A stretch of DNA of 64,000 bases from Kibdelosporangium aridum (GTDB taxonomy: Bacteria > Actinomycetota > Actinomycetes > Mycobacteriales > Pseudonocardiaceae). Shown here one piece after another: positions 53,062-61,432 of this stretch (its first letter is position 1; each line of letters opens with the position of its first letter). Location of the stretch: the NCBI RefSeq assembly GCF_900176515.1, contig NZ_FWXV01000001.1:682001-746000 (forward strand), written 5' to 3'. Made by a program: the position numbers and the translations under genes. The notes below the pieces were generated by a model. It made no database searches and was not told the origin of the DNA. It worked only from the letters and a program-made list of their open reading frames with translations.

Positions 53062-54158
53062 AGCAAGCGGTTGGCGGTGTTCGGCCGCAGTCCGCAGAGC
53101 TTGTCCTTGGTGGAGTGGGCGATCAGTGCGGCTTCCACTTGAGCCGGTGTGGCGGTGGGGTGCGTTGCCAGGTACAGGCCCGCCCCGCCGACCGCGTGCG
53201 GCGTCGAGAACGATGTCCCGGTCAGCGTGTTCGTTGCCGTGTCCGAGGAGTTCCAGATCCCGGTGATGTTCACGCCGGGAGCGTGCAAGTCGATCAATGG
53301 GCCGTAGTTCGACGCGGTGTGCACGCAGTCGTTGATGTTCGTCGCCGCAGTGGTGATCGCTTCCTTCACTCTGGCCGGTGAGAAGTTGCCCGCGTCGCTG
53401 GCGGAACTCCCCGCCGCCACGCCATAGGTCACGCCGGACGCGATCGATCGGCGAACGGCGTCGTCCAACGCCTGGTTGGCGGCACCGCCGAGGCTAATGT
53501 TGGCCACCGCGGGCTTCTTGGCGTTGCGGGTGATCCAGTCAAGACCGGCGATGACCGTCGACATGCTGCCCGAGCCGTTCGCGCTGAGCACCTTCACCGG
53601 CACGAGGGTGATCTTCTTGGCCACGCCGTATTTCGTACCGCCGATGATCCCGGCGATGAACGTGCCGTGTCCGTTGTCGTCGTTGGGATTCCCGTCGTTC
53701 TCAACGAGGTCCACACCCGGCGCCACTCGGCCAAGCAGATCCGAGTGCGTGCGCCGGATACCGGTGTCGAGGACGTACGCGTGCACGTTGGCCGCCTCGG
53801 TCACCCACCTGTATTTGCCGTCGTAGGGCAAGTCTCGTTGGTCGATACGGTCGAGGTTCCACGGCGGGTTGAGTTGTTCGCCGTACGCGTGGACCTCGGC
53901 ATCCGGCACCACATAGGACACTGACTTGTCCCCTGCCAGCCTGCGCAGCTGGGATTGGGTCAGCGAAGCCGAAAAGCCGTTCAGAACGGTGTGATACGTG
54001 TGCTCAGCCCGTACGTCCAACCGGTTGGTCAGCGTGTCGATCCCGGCAGTCCCGTCGAGCACTACGATGTAGCGGTGCGCCGGTTCGGCATTCGCCTGAA
54101 CCGGCGCGACCAAGGCGAGTGACAGCGCGGCGATGGCAGTTCGCTTACCGAATCCCAT
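53046..54158 (-). CDS. Secreted S8 subtilisin-like protease with Ser at the oxyanion position
   Basis: 370 residues from ATG 54158. Signal peptide 1-25, I9 inhibitor-like propeptide (about 28-95, HRYIVVLDGTAGIDTLT), catalytic domain with Asp in AYVLDTGIRRTHSDL (about 137), His in NGHGTFIAGII (about 171) and Ser in TGTSFSTPHAVG (about 318). The oxyanion-hole Asn normally in AAGN is replaced: the sequence reads VAAGSSASDAGNF. That should lower or alter turnover but keeps the triad. Proteinase-K-like branch. 5' repeats TAGTCGAC-GTG-TAGTCGAC sit before the start. Confidence 0.88.
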   Translation of the reverse strand: MGFGKRTAIAALSLALVAPVQANAEPAHRYIVVLDGTAGIDTLTNRLDVRAEHTYHTVLNGFSASLTQSQLRRLAGDKSVSYVVPDAEVHAYGEQLNPPWNLDRIDQRDLPYDGKYRWVTEAANVHAYVLDTGIRRTHSDLLGRVAPGVDLVENDGNPNDDNGHGTFIAGIIGGTKYGVAKKITLVPVKVLSANGSGSMSTVIAGLDWITRNAKKPAVANISLGGAANQALDDAVRRSIASGVTYGVAAGSSASDAGNFSPARVKEAITTAATNINDCVHTASNYGPLIDLHAPGVNITGIWNSSDTATNTLTGTSFSTPHAVGGAGLYLATHPTATPAQVEAALIAHSTKDKLCGLRPNTANRLLYTLP

Positions 54159-54209
54159 AGTCGACGTGTAGTCGACCCGATCGGGATGGGCAAGGTTCAC
54201 CAATTGCCA

Positions 54210-55373
54210 CTAGTTCACCGTTACAAAGGTACGGCTGCGTTCCAAAGCGAACAGGCCGAGTACGCAGATGCCGCCGATGGCAAGCAATCCGAGCCAGCCG
54301 GTGCTGGGGGACAGATCGAAAACCGTGCCGGCGAACAGGTTCCCGAGCATGATTCCGACACCCACAATGGTGTTATAGAACCCGTAGTGCGTGGCGACCA
54401 GACGGTTGCCGGACAACCGGACGATCGTGTCCATCTCGAACGGGAACACCACGGCTGTCCCCAAGGCGAGCAGCGCGGACGAGATCAGCAAAGCGGCGTC
54501 GCCCGGCACGGCCAATGGCGGCAGGAACGCGGACGTCAGCACGGCCGCACCGATCACGATCGACCGGCCGGGACCCCAGCGATCCCGGAACCACGCCGTG
54601 ATCCGCAGCTGCCCTGCGATCGCGACCACGGCCGACACCACGAACAACGCCATCACCAAGGTCTGGGAACTGGCCTGCAACGGTAGCGCCAGATACACCT
54701 GGAACGACAGCACATTCGAGCCGACCATGACCAACGCGAACAGCATGAACGGCCGGTTGGCCATGACCGTCCGCCAATCGCCCAGCATGGTGCGTTTCCC
54801 AGTTTCGGCGGCATGACTGGGCAACGCGCGCAGTTGCAAAACAGTCAACATCGCGAAGACCGCCGCGGCGGTCAGACACGTCAGCCGGAAGTCCACAGTG
54901 GTCAATGCCAGTCCGACGAGCGGGCCGAGCAGGATCCCGCCTTGGTAGAAGACATTGAACAACGCGAACGCCTCCACCCGGCGCTCGCCCGCGTCCGCCG
55001 CGAGGTACGCGCGGACTGCCGGGTTGAACAACGCCCCGGCAAAGCCCGTCGCCGCCGAGGCGATGATCAACGCGGGCAACGAGTTCACCACGCCGAGCAA
55101 CGTGAACCCGGCCGTCCTGAGTAGACACCCGGCGACGATCAACGGCTTGTACCCGAACCGGTCCGCGAGCGTCCCACCCAGCAGGAACATTCCCTGCTGG
55201 GAGAAGTTGCGCACGCCGAGGACCAGCCCGATCGCCCAGCCCGCCAGCGCGGGCGGCCCGGCGAGATAGCCGGCCAGGTAGGGCATCAGCATGTAGAAGC
55301 CGACGTTGATGGCGAACTGGTTGACCATCAACAGCTTGCTCGGCCGGTCGAACGACCGGAACTGCCGGATCAC
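54210..55373 (-). CDS. MFS transporter adjacent to cysK2 (Rv0849-like)
   Basis: 387 residues from GTG 55373, with GTGA overlap to the upstream PLP-enzyme gene. Twelve helices, motif A in loop 2-3 [12 protein letters not shown], and the N-terminus [22 protein letters not shown]. The neighbour order lpqS-cysK2-MFS matches M. tuberculosis Rv0847-Rv0848-Rv0849, and the MFS there is a putative drug efflux pump. Probably exports a cysteine-synthase product or related metabolite (inference). Confidence 0.88.
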   Translation of the reverse strand: MIRQFRSFDRPSKLLMVNQFAINVGFYMLMPYLAGYLAGPPALAGWAIGLVLGVRNFSQQGMFLLGGTLADRFGYKPLIVAGCLLRTAGFTLLGVVNSLPALIIASAATGFAGALFNPAVRAYLAADAGERRVEAFALFNVFYQGGILLGPLVGLALTTVDFRLTCLTAAAVFAMLTVLQLRALPSHAAETGKRTMLGDWRTVMANRPFMLFALVMVGSNVLSFQVYLALPLQASSQTLVMALFVVSAVVAIAGQLRITAWFRDRWGPGRSIVIGAAVLTSAFLPPLAVPGDAALLISSALLALGTAVVFPFEMDTIVRLSGNRLVATHYGFYNTIVGVGIMLGNLFAGTVFDLSPSTGWLGLLAIGGICVLGLFALERSRTFVTVN

Positions 55374-56470
55374 CGGGCACCGGCCAGTGGATCGCTGACG
55401 GCGGTGCACCTGGTCCACCGTTCGACGACTCGGTCCTGCGGGCTGTCGATGGTGTCCGGCTCGGTCGGCTTGGTGTCCAGCAGGCCGTGCTGCCTGCAGA
55501 ACTCGTCGTTGTAGACCGTGTCGAAGTAGCGGTGCGGGCCGTCGGGGAAGATCGCCGCGATCCGGGTCTCCGGCGAGCTTGTCCTTGCCAGCCAACCGGA
55601 AACGAGTGCGACCGCGCCGACACTCCAGCCGCCGCTGGCGTGATGCGTGGACGCGAGCTTGCGGCACGTCCACACGGCTTCGGCCGGTGCGACCCAGTGC
55701 ACTTCGTCGAAGGCCGCGTAGTCGACGTTGCTGGGGTAGATGCTGGAGCCCAGGCCTCGCATCAGCCGGGTGCTCGCGGGCTGGCCGAAGATCGTCGAGC
55801 CGATCGTGTCGACGCCGACCAAACGCATGTGCGGGCAGAACTCTCGCAGAACGCGGGCGATCCCGGCGGAGTGACCGCCAGTGCCGACCGAGCACACGAG
55901 CACGTCCACCCGCCCGAGCTGGGCGACGAGCTCCATGGCCAACGAGGCGTACGCGGCCACGTTGTCCGGGTTGTTGTACTGGTCCGGGCACCAAGACCCA
56001 GGGTTCGCGCGCATGACTTTCTCGACGCGGTCGCGGCGGGCTTGCTGCCAGCCGCCGGTCGGGTGCGGCTCCTCGACCAGTTCGACGCGTGCGCCGTACG
56101 CCGTCAGCAACCGGCGCACGATCGGCTCCATACCAGGGTCGGTGACCAGGGTGACCGGATGCCGGTACACGGTCGCGGCCAGCGCGAGGCCGAGACCGAG
56201 GGTGCCGCTGGTGGACTCCACGATCATGGCTCCCGGCTTGAGATCGCCGCGCTGGATGGCCTTGTCGACCATGTGCAACGCGGGCCGGTCCTTCATGCCG
56301 CCGGGGTTGTGGCCCTCGAGCTTCGCCCAGTAGCCACGGCCGTCCTCGTTGACCCACAGCACCGGCGTGTTGCCGACGGCGGTGGCGGGGGAGTGGCAGT
56401 TCGCGGCGGTGGTCAGCAGCTGGGCAGGGGTGGGCGCGGAAAGCCCGGTGTTGGTCAAAACAGCGTTCAT
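55370..56470 (-). CDS. cysK2: PLP-dependent cysteine synthase family protein (CysK2-like)
   Basis: 366 residues from ATG 56470; an earlier ATG at 56524 is possible. PLP Lys60 in [13 protein letters not shown], substrate loop [11 protein letters not shown] near 86-95 and the phosphate-binding [10 protein letters not shown] loop near 195. Fold-type II. CysK2 of M. tuberculosis makes S-sulfocysteine from O-phosphoserine and thiosulfate; the same gene order and the divergent-length C-terminus support the same group, but substrate specificity is inferred. A C-terminal extension of about 20 residues is not conserved in the core family. Coupled to the MFS gene. Confidence 0.82.
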   Translation of the reverse strand: MNAVLTNTGLSAPTPAQLLTTAANCHSPATAVGNTPVLWVNEDGRGYWAKLEGHNPGGMKDRPALHMVDKAIQRGDLKPGAMIVESTSGTLGLGLALAATVYRHPVTLVTDPGMEPIVRRLLTAYGARVELVEEPHPTGGWQQARRDRVEKVMRANPGSWCPDQYNNPDNVAAYASLAMELVAQLGRVDVLVCSVGTGGHSAGIARVLREFCPHMRLVGVDTIGSTIFGQPASTRLMRGLGSSIYPSNVDYAAFDEVHWVAPAEAVWTCRKLASTHHASGGWSVGAVALVSGWLARTSSPETRIAAIFPDGPHRYFDTVYNDEFCRQHGLLDTKPTEPDTIDSPQDRVVERWTRCTAVSDPLAGAR

Positions 56471-56586
56471 CAGACCTGTCTCACAACGCTCAGTGGGGTA
56501 GGGGCGCGTAGCGGCCGAAGGCATGCGACATCACCACAGAGAGTCGTCTGTGGACTGCGCAGAGTTCCGGCCGGTTTCGCGGTCCC

Positions 56587-56910
56587 TCAGGTCCGCGCGA
56601 TGGACAGATCAATGAGGACAGTGCGGCCGGTCCTGCTGCGCGGTTGGTCAACGCGTGCGGGGCCAGCGCCCGTCTCCTGCGGCTGGGTCTCGGCCGTCGC
56701 CGGTGTGGTGACCGGGATGGGAGCTGCAGTCGTTGGAACAGCGGCGAAATAGTCGTGTGAGTGCGGTTCTGTCTCATGATGACAGTGACCGTCGTGAGTG
56801 GACACAACGCCGTGCGACTCGGGATGGTCCTCCGTGTGCGGTGCGCACGAAGCGATCACGAGCCACAGGAACGGCAGCAGTAGGAGAATGGCCACCCGTC
56901 GTGTCCTCAT
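56587..56910 (-). CDS. LpqS-like His-rich lipoprotein
   Basis: 107 residues from ATG 56910. Signal peptide with lipobox-type IASC (Cys22) after a long hydrophobic core. The mature N-terminus is metal-ligand rich: nine His and one further Cys between residues 25 and 52 (HCHHETEPHSH at 42-52), then a Pro/Thr-rich stalk and a C-terminal LIDLSIART like the LpqS end. In M. tuberculosis lpqS belongs to the RicR copper regulon and precedes cysK2. A metal (copper) sequestration role is therefore proposed. No RicR-like operator could be found upstream. Confidence 0.72.
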   Translation of the reverse strand: MRTRRVAILLLLPFLWLVIASCAPHTEDHPESHGVVSTHDGHCHHETEPHSHDYFAAVPTTAAPIPVTTPATAETQPQETGAGPARVDQPRSRTGRTVLIDLSIART

Positions 56911-56953
56911 CGTGATCTACGGTACCAGTCCGCAGCTGATCAGTCACACACGG

Positions 56954-57559
56954 TCAAAGCCATCCGTGCTCGCGTGCGATCCGGATCGCCTCGGCCCTGG
57001 TGGAGACGCCGAGCTTGTTGATCACCGCGGCGATGTAGTTGCGGACCGTCCCGTTGGACAGGTGGGTTTGTTTGGCGATCACGGCCACCGGTGTGTCGAA
57101 CTCGGCGAGCCGGAGAACCTCCAGCTCACGCGGTGTCAGCGGGCACTCGGGCGCGGTCAGGGCGTCCGCGGCGAGCGACGGGTCGACGTAGCGATCGCCG
57201 CCGTGGACGCGCCTGATGACGTCGGCCAACGTGCCACCAGGTGATCCTTTGCGCACGAACCCCTTGGCACCGGCGGAAAGCGCTTGTTTCAGGTGCTGCG
57301 GCCTGCCGTGCCCGGTCAGGATGACCACCGCGCACTCCGGCGCGACCTTGATCAGCTCGGTGGTGACTTCGAGGCCGTCGAGCGCTGGCATCTCCAGGTC
57401 GACCACGGCCACGTCCGGCTTGTGCGCCAGCGCGGCCTCGACAGCTTTGCGGCCGTCGGACGCGTGGCCGACGACTTCGAGGTCCGGCTCCAGGTTCAGC
57501 AACGCGGCCAACGCGGTGCGGATCAGGTCCTCGTCGTCGGCGAGCAGTACTCGGATCAC
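56954..57559 (-). CDS. NarL/LuxR-type response regulator
   Basis: 201 residues from GTG 57559, overlapping the kinase gene by 4 bp. Receiver domain with acidic pocket LADDEDLIR at 5-13, phosphoacceptor Asp in VAVVDLEMPALDG near 53 and Lys in FVRKGSPGG near 103. The LuxR-type HTH at about 135-195 is LTPRELEVLRLAEFDTPV and LSNGTVRNYIAAVINKLG. With the adjacent DesK-type kinase it forms a complete two-component system of the membrane-fluidity/cell-envelope class. Confidence 0.93.
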   Translation of the reverse strand: MIRVLLADDEDLIRTALAALLNLEPDLEVVGHASDGRKAVEAALAHKPDVAVVDLEMPALDGLEVTTELIKVAPECAVVILTGHGRPQHLKQALSAGAKGFVRKGSPGGTLADVIRRVHGGDRYVDPSLAADALTAPECPLTPRELEVLRLAEFDTPVAVIAKQTHLSNGTVRNYIAAVINKLGVSTRAEAIRIAREHGWL

Positions 57560-58686
57560 GGTTTTATCGAGGCTTCCAGTGTGAAGACGCCGTTCTCCTG
57601 ACGGGTGCGCAGCCGTCCACCGGCCTCGGCCAGCCGGTCGGCGAGCCCGGCGAGCCCCGAACTGTGCCGATCGGCCGCACTGTTCCCGGCGCCGTCGTTG
57701 GCCACGGTCATCCGCACCTCCTCGCCCGCGTGTGTCACGTCGATCGTGCACCACTTGGCTTGGCTGTGCCGCAGCACGTTGGTGCTCGCCTCCCGCAGCA
57801 CCGCCGCGAGCCGCGTGGCGATCGCCTGCGGCAGTTCGTTGTCCGGCCGCGTGATCGTGCAGCGTACCCCGGAGGACTGCAGCACGTCGGCGATCGCATC
57901 GAGCTGTTCGTTGAGGTTGACGGCGCGGTAGCCGTGGACGGCCTCGCGCATGTTCGTCAGCGCTTGGGTCGCCAGTTGTTGCACCTCGGACGCCTCTCTC
58001 GCCGACGCTTCGGCGTCGACCGGTGCGAGCTTCGAGGCGAGTTCAGCCTTGAGAGTGATCAGGGACAAGTCGTGGCCGAGCACATCGTGCACGTCGCGGG
58101 CGAACCGCAGCCGCTCCTCGGTCGCCGCGAGCTGCGCCTGAGCTTCGCGGCCTTTGCGGGCCTGTAGCAGCATGTCCCAGAGCCACAGGTGCGCGACGCT
58201 CATCGCGATCACGGCCGCGGCGATGCTGGCCACGATCACCAGCGCCGCGACCGGCCGGTCAGCCAGGATCCCAGCGGCTACGAAGACCGCCAACGTTATG
58301 GCTGTCGTCGGGACTCGCCCGACCTTGAGCATAGGAAGCGACCCGATGATCGAGCCGCCGATCCATGCCCACGTCTCCCACTGGCTTCCGCCAACCGGAG
58401 CTGTGAGGGGGAGTGTCAGGACTGAGGCGAGCCCGAAGGCGATCAGCAACCGTCGCCTGGCCTGCTCGCTGAGCCACGGCGTCACTGTGGCGTAGAGCGC
58501 GCCCGCTTGCGTCGCCGCGAAGGCAAGCACACCGATGGCCCCGAGCACGATCCATAGCGGACGTTGGTCACGCAAGATCCCGATCCCAGGCATGATCAGG
58601 CTGGTCAGCACGGTGACCGCCAGCGAGCCCAGCGTGACCGCCCTGGCCCGGCGCAACATCGGTTCCACCGGCAAGATGCTATTCAT
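57556..58686 (-). CDS. DesK-type sensor histidine kinase (HisKA_3)
   Basis: 376 residues. Five to six transmembrane helices in the first 165 residues, a coiled-coil linker, then HisKA_3 with the phospho-His in RFARDVHDVLGHDLS near residue 200 and an ATPase domain with AAVLREASTNVLRHSQA (N-box) near 300 and GLAGLADRLAEAGG near 350. The small many-TM sensor and DVHDVLGHDL motif place it in the DesK/LiaS-like family. Coupled to the response regulator by GTGA overlap. Ligand not identifiable. Confidence 0.93.
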   Translation of the reverse strand: MNSILPVEPMLRRARAVTLGSLAVTVLTSLIMPGIGILRDQRPLWIVLGAIGVLAFAATQAGALYATVTPWLSEQARRRLLIAFGLASVLTLPLTAPVGGSQWETWAWIGGSIIGSLPMLKVGRVPTTAITLAVFVAAGILADRPVAALVIVASIAAAVIAMSVAHLWLWDMLLQARKGREAQAQLAATEERLRFARDVHDVLGHDLSLITLKAELASKLAPVDAEASAREASEVQQLATQALTNMREAVHGYRAVNLNEQLDAIADVLQSSGVRCTITRPDNELPQAIATRLAAVLREASTNVLRHSQAKWCTIDVTHAGEEVRMTVANDGAGNSAADRHSSGLAGLADRLAEAGGRLRTRQENGVFTLEASIKP

Positions 58687-58756
58687 ACCTTCAGCGTGGC
58701 GAGGCCCATGCGCAAATCCGATGTGCGGATGTCATCACTCGACCATGCACGAACCG

Positions 58757-58882
58757 CCGTGTCCACCTTTGCAGCACCCCGTGTCCACCATTCCGGCACC
58801 ATGAAATTCCCCCGCCAGTGCCGGGATGTGCGTCTCGGTGTGCCGGAGTGTGTATTTCGGTGTGTTGGAGTGGTGGACACGG
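58757..58882. repeat. Degenerate palindromic/tandem repeat element (copy 2)
   Basis: Same family as the element at 36721-36933. The left arm is CGTGTCCACC then CCCGTGTCCACCATTCCGG and the motif CGGCACCATGAAATTCCCC (58795-58813), which differs from copy 1 by two bases in 19. The right arm repeats GTGTGCCGGAGTGTG, GTGTGTTGGAGTGG and ends TGGACACGG. Arms are inverted, so the transcript could fold on itself. It fills much of the gap between the kinase gene and the acetyltransferase leader. Confidence 0.68.
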
Positions 58883-58927
58883 AGTAGGGTGGCGGCAGCC
58901 CTCGAGTGGATCAAGGAGGTGGGAACG

Positions 58928-58984
58928 ATGATCACTGTGTCGATCATGCGCTCCCGCCTGGCTGTGAGGGCTTCGGGGATCTGA
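58928..58984 (+). CDS. Candidate leader peptide before the acetyltransferase
   Basis: An 18-codon frame, MITVSIMRSRLAVRASGI, with a perfect Shine-Dalgarno AAGGAGGT (58913-58920) 7 bases before its ATG, the best site in the window. It ends 34 bp before the GNAT gene. The next ribosome-binding site (GAAGG) lies in a CTTC-TGCA-GAAG mini-hairpin at 59000-59011, so ribosome position on the leader could control exposure of it. Coding status is inferred from the site, not from conservation. Confidence 0.5.
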   Translation: MITVSIMRSRLAVRASGI

Positions 58985-59018
58985 CTGGGAGCGCGCACGC
59001 TTCTGCAGAAGGAATCCC

Positions 59019-59906
59019 ATGTCTTTGACAATCCGGGCGTTGCTGCCCGGTGAAGAACACCTTTTCGACTCGCTGCCCGACCCCGGCCTTGTCGGGTTCG
59101 CCGCGTTCGGCGAGACCTACGCGGCCGGTGAGTACCGTCCGGAGTGGACCTGGATTGCCGAACGGGACGGCGTTGTCGTCGCGCGTGCCGCCTGGTGGGG
59201 TGGGCCGGAGGACACCGAGCCCAAAACACTCGACTGGTTCGACTTCACCGACGCGGACGCCGCGGTCCAGTTGTTGAAAGAGGCTCCGCTCCACGCGGAG
59301 TACTGGTTGCGGTTGCCGCCGAACTGGCGGGAGGACAAGGACATCCACGAAGCCGCGCTGACTCGGCTGTCCGCTGCCGAAGCGGCAGGGTTCAAGCGGC
59401 TTGTCGAGCGCTACCGCTATCGATGGACGCCGGACTGCGGCCTGCCAGAGCGGCCTGGCCGGCTTGACTTCCAGCCGGTCGAGGACGACCAGCAGATCTT
59501 CGAGGCGTTCCGGCAGATCAACCAGGGCAGTCTGGACGCGCACGTCCGCAAGACCGTCGAACAGTCCGGTCTGGATGCCTCCGCCCAGGAAGAACTGGAC
59601 ATCCTGCGCTGGCTGCCCAGCCCACGGGACTGGTGGCGGCTGGCGTACACGCCGTCAGGTGAGCTGGCCGGAATCTCAATCCCGGCACGCAACTACAAGA
59701 ACCCGATCATCGGCTACATCGGTGTCCTGCCCGCGCACCGCGGCAACGGATACGCCTACGACCTGCTGGTCGAGGCCACGCACATTCTCGTCGAAAACGG
59801 TGCCGACCGGGTCATCGCCGCCACCGACCAGCCCAACTTCCCGATGGCCAGGGCGTTCGCCAAGGCGGGCTACCCGGTCAGCGAACACCGGATCGACCTG
59901 GCATAG
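59019..59906 (+). CDS. GNAT-family acetyltransferase
   Basis: 295 residues. The C-terminal GNAT domain has IGYIGVLPAHRGNGYAYDLLVEATHIL near 230-255, the acetyl-CoA motif A (R/Q-G-x-G form: HRGNGYA), then ADRVIAATDQPNFPMARAFAKAGY as motif B. The N-terminal 150 residues are a degenerate second GNAT-like half. Substrate unknown. Strong leader peptide upstream. Overlaps the convergent LysR gene by 29 bp. Confidence 0.87.
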   Translation: MSLTIRALLPGEEHLFDSLPDPGLVGFAAFGETYAAGEYRPEWTWIAERDGVVVARAAWWGGPEDTEPKTLDWFDFTDADAAVQLLKEAPLHAEYWLRLPPNWREDKDIHEAALTRLSAAEAAGFKRLVERYRYRWTPDCGLPERPGRLDFQPVEDDQQIFEAFRQINQGSLDAHVRKTVEQSGLDASAQEELDILRWLPSPRDWWRLAYTPSGELAGISIPARNYKNPIIGYIGVLPAHRGNGYAYDLLVEATHILVENGADRVIAATDQPNFPMARAFAKAGYPVSEHRIDLA

Positions 59907-60681
59907 ACAGCAGTTCGACGCGGTGTACCAGGCGCGTGATGGGCACCGCAGGCACGCCGTCGACCATGTGCTGTGGCAACAGAGCCAGGCCATGGCCGGC
60001 GGCTGCCATCTCCAGCAGCCCAGGGACGTGCGTTCCTTCGTAGCGCAGAGCGGCACGGAAACCGTCCGTGCCGCTCGCGCTACGCAGCTGTGCCAACGGG
60101 ATCGCTGACTCCGGTGCGTCGATCCATTGCGCGTCACTCAGATCCACGAGGTTGATCCGTTTGCGCCGGGCCAGTGGGTGATCGGCGGGAAAGACCACGA
60201 CCAGTGGGCGTTCCGCGACGCCCACTGTGGCCAGTGGCGCGACATCCGGCAGGTTCAACGGATCGCTGGCCGTAGCCACCCCGTCGACCAGGCCAAGGTC
60301 GAGGGTTCCTTGTGCGACACCGGTCACCACGTCGGCGCGTGGCAGGACCCGCACGTGGTTGGCCGCGACGATGTCGGGCATGAATGCCAGCGGGGACAAG
60401 CCGACGACGAGCCGGTCCGGCGGTGCCTCGACCATCTTGGTGATCTCCGCCCGGGCAGCGTCCAGTCGCACCAGGATCGGTCCGGCGTGCTCCAGCAGAC
60501 GCTGGCCTTCCGGCGTGGGCGCGACGGGACGCCGGTGCAGCAGTGCCGTGCCCAGGTCACTCTCCAGGGCGGCGATGTGTTGTGACACAGCGGACTGCGT
60601 GTACCCGAGTTCGTCGGCGGCACGGGAGAAGGAGCCGCAGCGGGTGACGGCCACGAACGTCCTCAACAGATGCGGATCCAT
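59878..60681 (-). CDS. LysR-family transcriptional regulator
   Basis: 267 residues from ATG 60681 (alternative ATG at 60687). N-terminal HTH at 1-60 with LRTFVAVTRCGSFSRAADELGYTQSAVSQHI in adjacent helices. The C-terminal ligand domain runs from about 90 to the end. It is short for LysR (normally about 300), but complete. Divergent from the amidotransferase gene, with a palindromic operator between at 60699-60711. Confidence 0.9.
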   Translation of the reverse strand: MDPHLLRTFVAVTRCGSFSRAADELGYTQSAVSQHIAALESDLGTALLHRRPVAPTPEGQRLLEHAGPILVRLDAARAEITKMVEAPPDRLVVGLSPLAFMPDIVAANHVRVLPRADVVTGVAQGTLDLGLVDGVATASDPLNLPDVAPLATVGVAERPLVVVFPADHPLARRKRINLVDLSDAQWIDAPESAIPLAQLRSASGTDGFRAALRYEGTHVPGLLEMAAAGHGLALLPQHMVDGVPAVPITRLVHRVELLSMPGRSGVR

Positions 60682-60698
60682 GTGCATAAGTATCTCTA

Positions 60699-60711
60699 AT
60701 GCAAAGTGCAT
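60699..60711. promoter_or_regulatory. LysR-type palindrome between regulator and amidotransferase
   Basis: ATGCAAAGTGCAT is an inverted repeat with ATGCA/TGCAT arms around three bases. It lies 18-30 bp from the LysR start and 47-59 bp from the amidotransferase start, the usual position for a LysR operator. Confidence 0.6.
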
Positions 60712-60757
60712 GAATCATCGTTGGTGCTGAACTCGGTCGCCGGGTGAGGATTGCGGC

Positions 60758-61432
60758 ATGACAGCACGACTCGCGTTGGTGGGGGACCGGTCAGCGGCGG
60801 TCAGATCCCACACCAGGATCCCCCTGCTGCTGCAAGGCCTGGACCTGGACGCCTACTGGATCCCGACCGAGGACGTCGACGAGGAACTGGCCGGGTTCGA
60901 CGCCATCTGGCTGGTGCCCGGCAGCCCGTACCGGAGCGAAGCCGGTGCGGTGCAGGCCGTGCGAATCGCGCGTGAGCGGCGGATCCCGTTTCTCGGCACG
61001 TGCGGCGGCCTGCAACACGCCCTGCTGGAGTTCGCCCGCAACGTGTGCGGGTTGGACGTACACCACGGAGAAACCACCCCGGATGCCGACGATCTGTTGA
61101 TTGTGCCCTTGACATGTTCGTTGGTCGGCCATGAGGGCACGATCGTGACAACCCCGGATTCGTTGGCGCACAGGATTCTCGGTGCCGTCCGGACCGTCGA
61201 GCGCTACCACTGCGCGTACGGCCTGAGCGAGAAGTACTTGCAGCCCTTGCAATTGCACGGCTTGCGCGTGACAGGCACCGACGAGGAAGGACAGCTCAGG
61301 ATCGTCGAGCTCGACGACCACCCGTTTTTCCTGGCCACGCTCTTCCAGCCGGAATTGGCCGAAACCCAACCGCACCCGATCGTGAAGATGCTTGCCATAG
61401 CGGCACAGGAGCATGCCACTGTAGTCAGGTGA
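60758..61432 (+). CDS. CTP-synthase-like class I glutamine amidotransferase
   Basis: 224 residues, a stand-alone glutaminase-type domain similar to the C-terminal half of CTP synthase. Nucleophile elbow GTCGGLQHALLEF puts the catalytic Cys near 80; the His and Glu are in HPFFLATLFQPEL near 190. It also contains GLPGS-like VPGSPYRS. The partner synthetase domain is missing, so it may use another amide donor role or serve as a hydrolase for a gamma-glutamyl compound. Coupled by GTGA overlap to an MFS gene, and controlled by the divergent LysR. Confidence 0.85.
   Translation: MTARLALVGDRSAAVRSHTRIPLLLQGLDLDAYWIPTEDVDEELAGFDAIWLVPGSPYRSEAGAVQAVRIARERRIPFLGTCGGLQHALLEFARNVCGLDVHHGETTPDADDLLIVPLTCSLVGHEGTIVTTPDSLAHRILGAVRTVERYHCAYGLSEKYLQPLQLHGLRVTGTDEEGQLRIVELDDHPFFLATLFQPELAETQPHPIVKMLAIAAQEHATVVR

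Noticed and set aside
54160..54176. GTCGAC-GTGTA-GTCGAC repeat before the subtilase start
   Set aside because: GTCGAC is self-complementary and frequent in such DNA; there is no adjacent regulator to support an operator.
55395..55425. Short resemblance of the cysK2 3' end to the repeat family (GGTCCACCGTTC)
   Set aside because: Too short and inside a coding frame; not enough to call a third copy.
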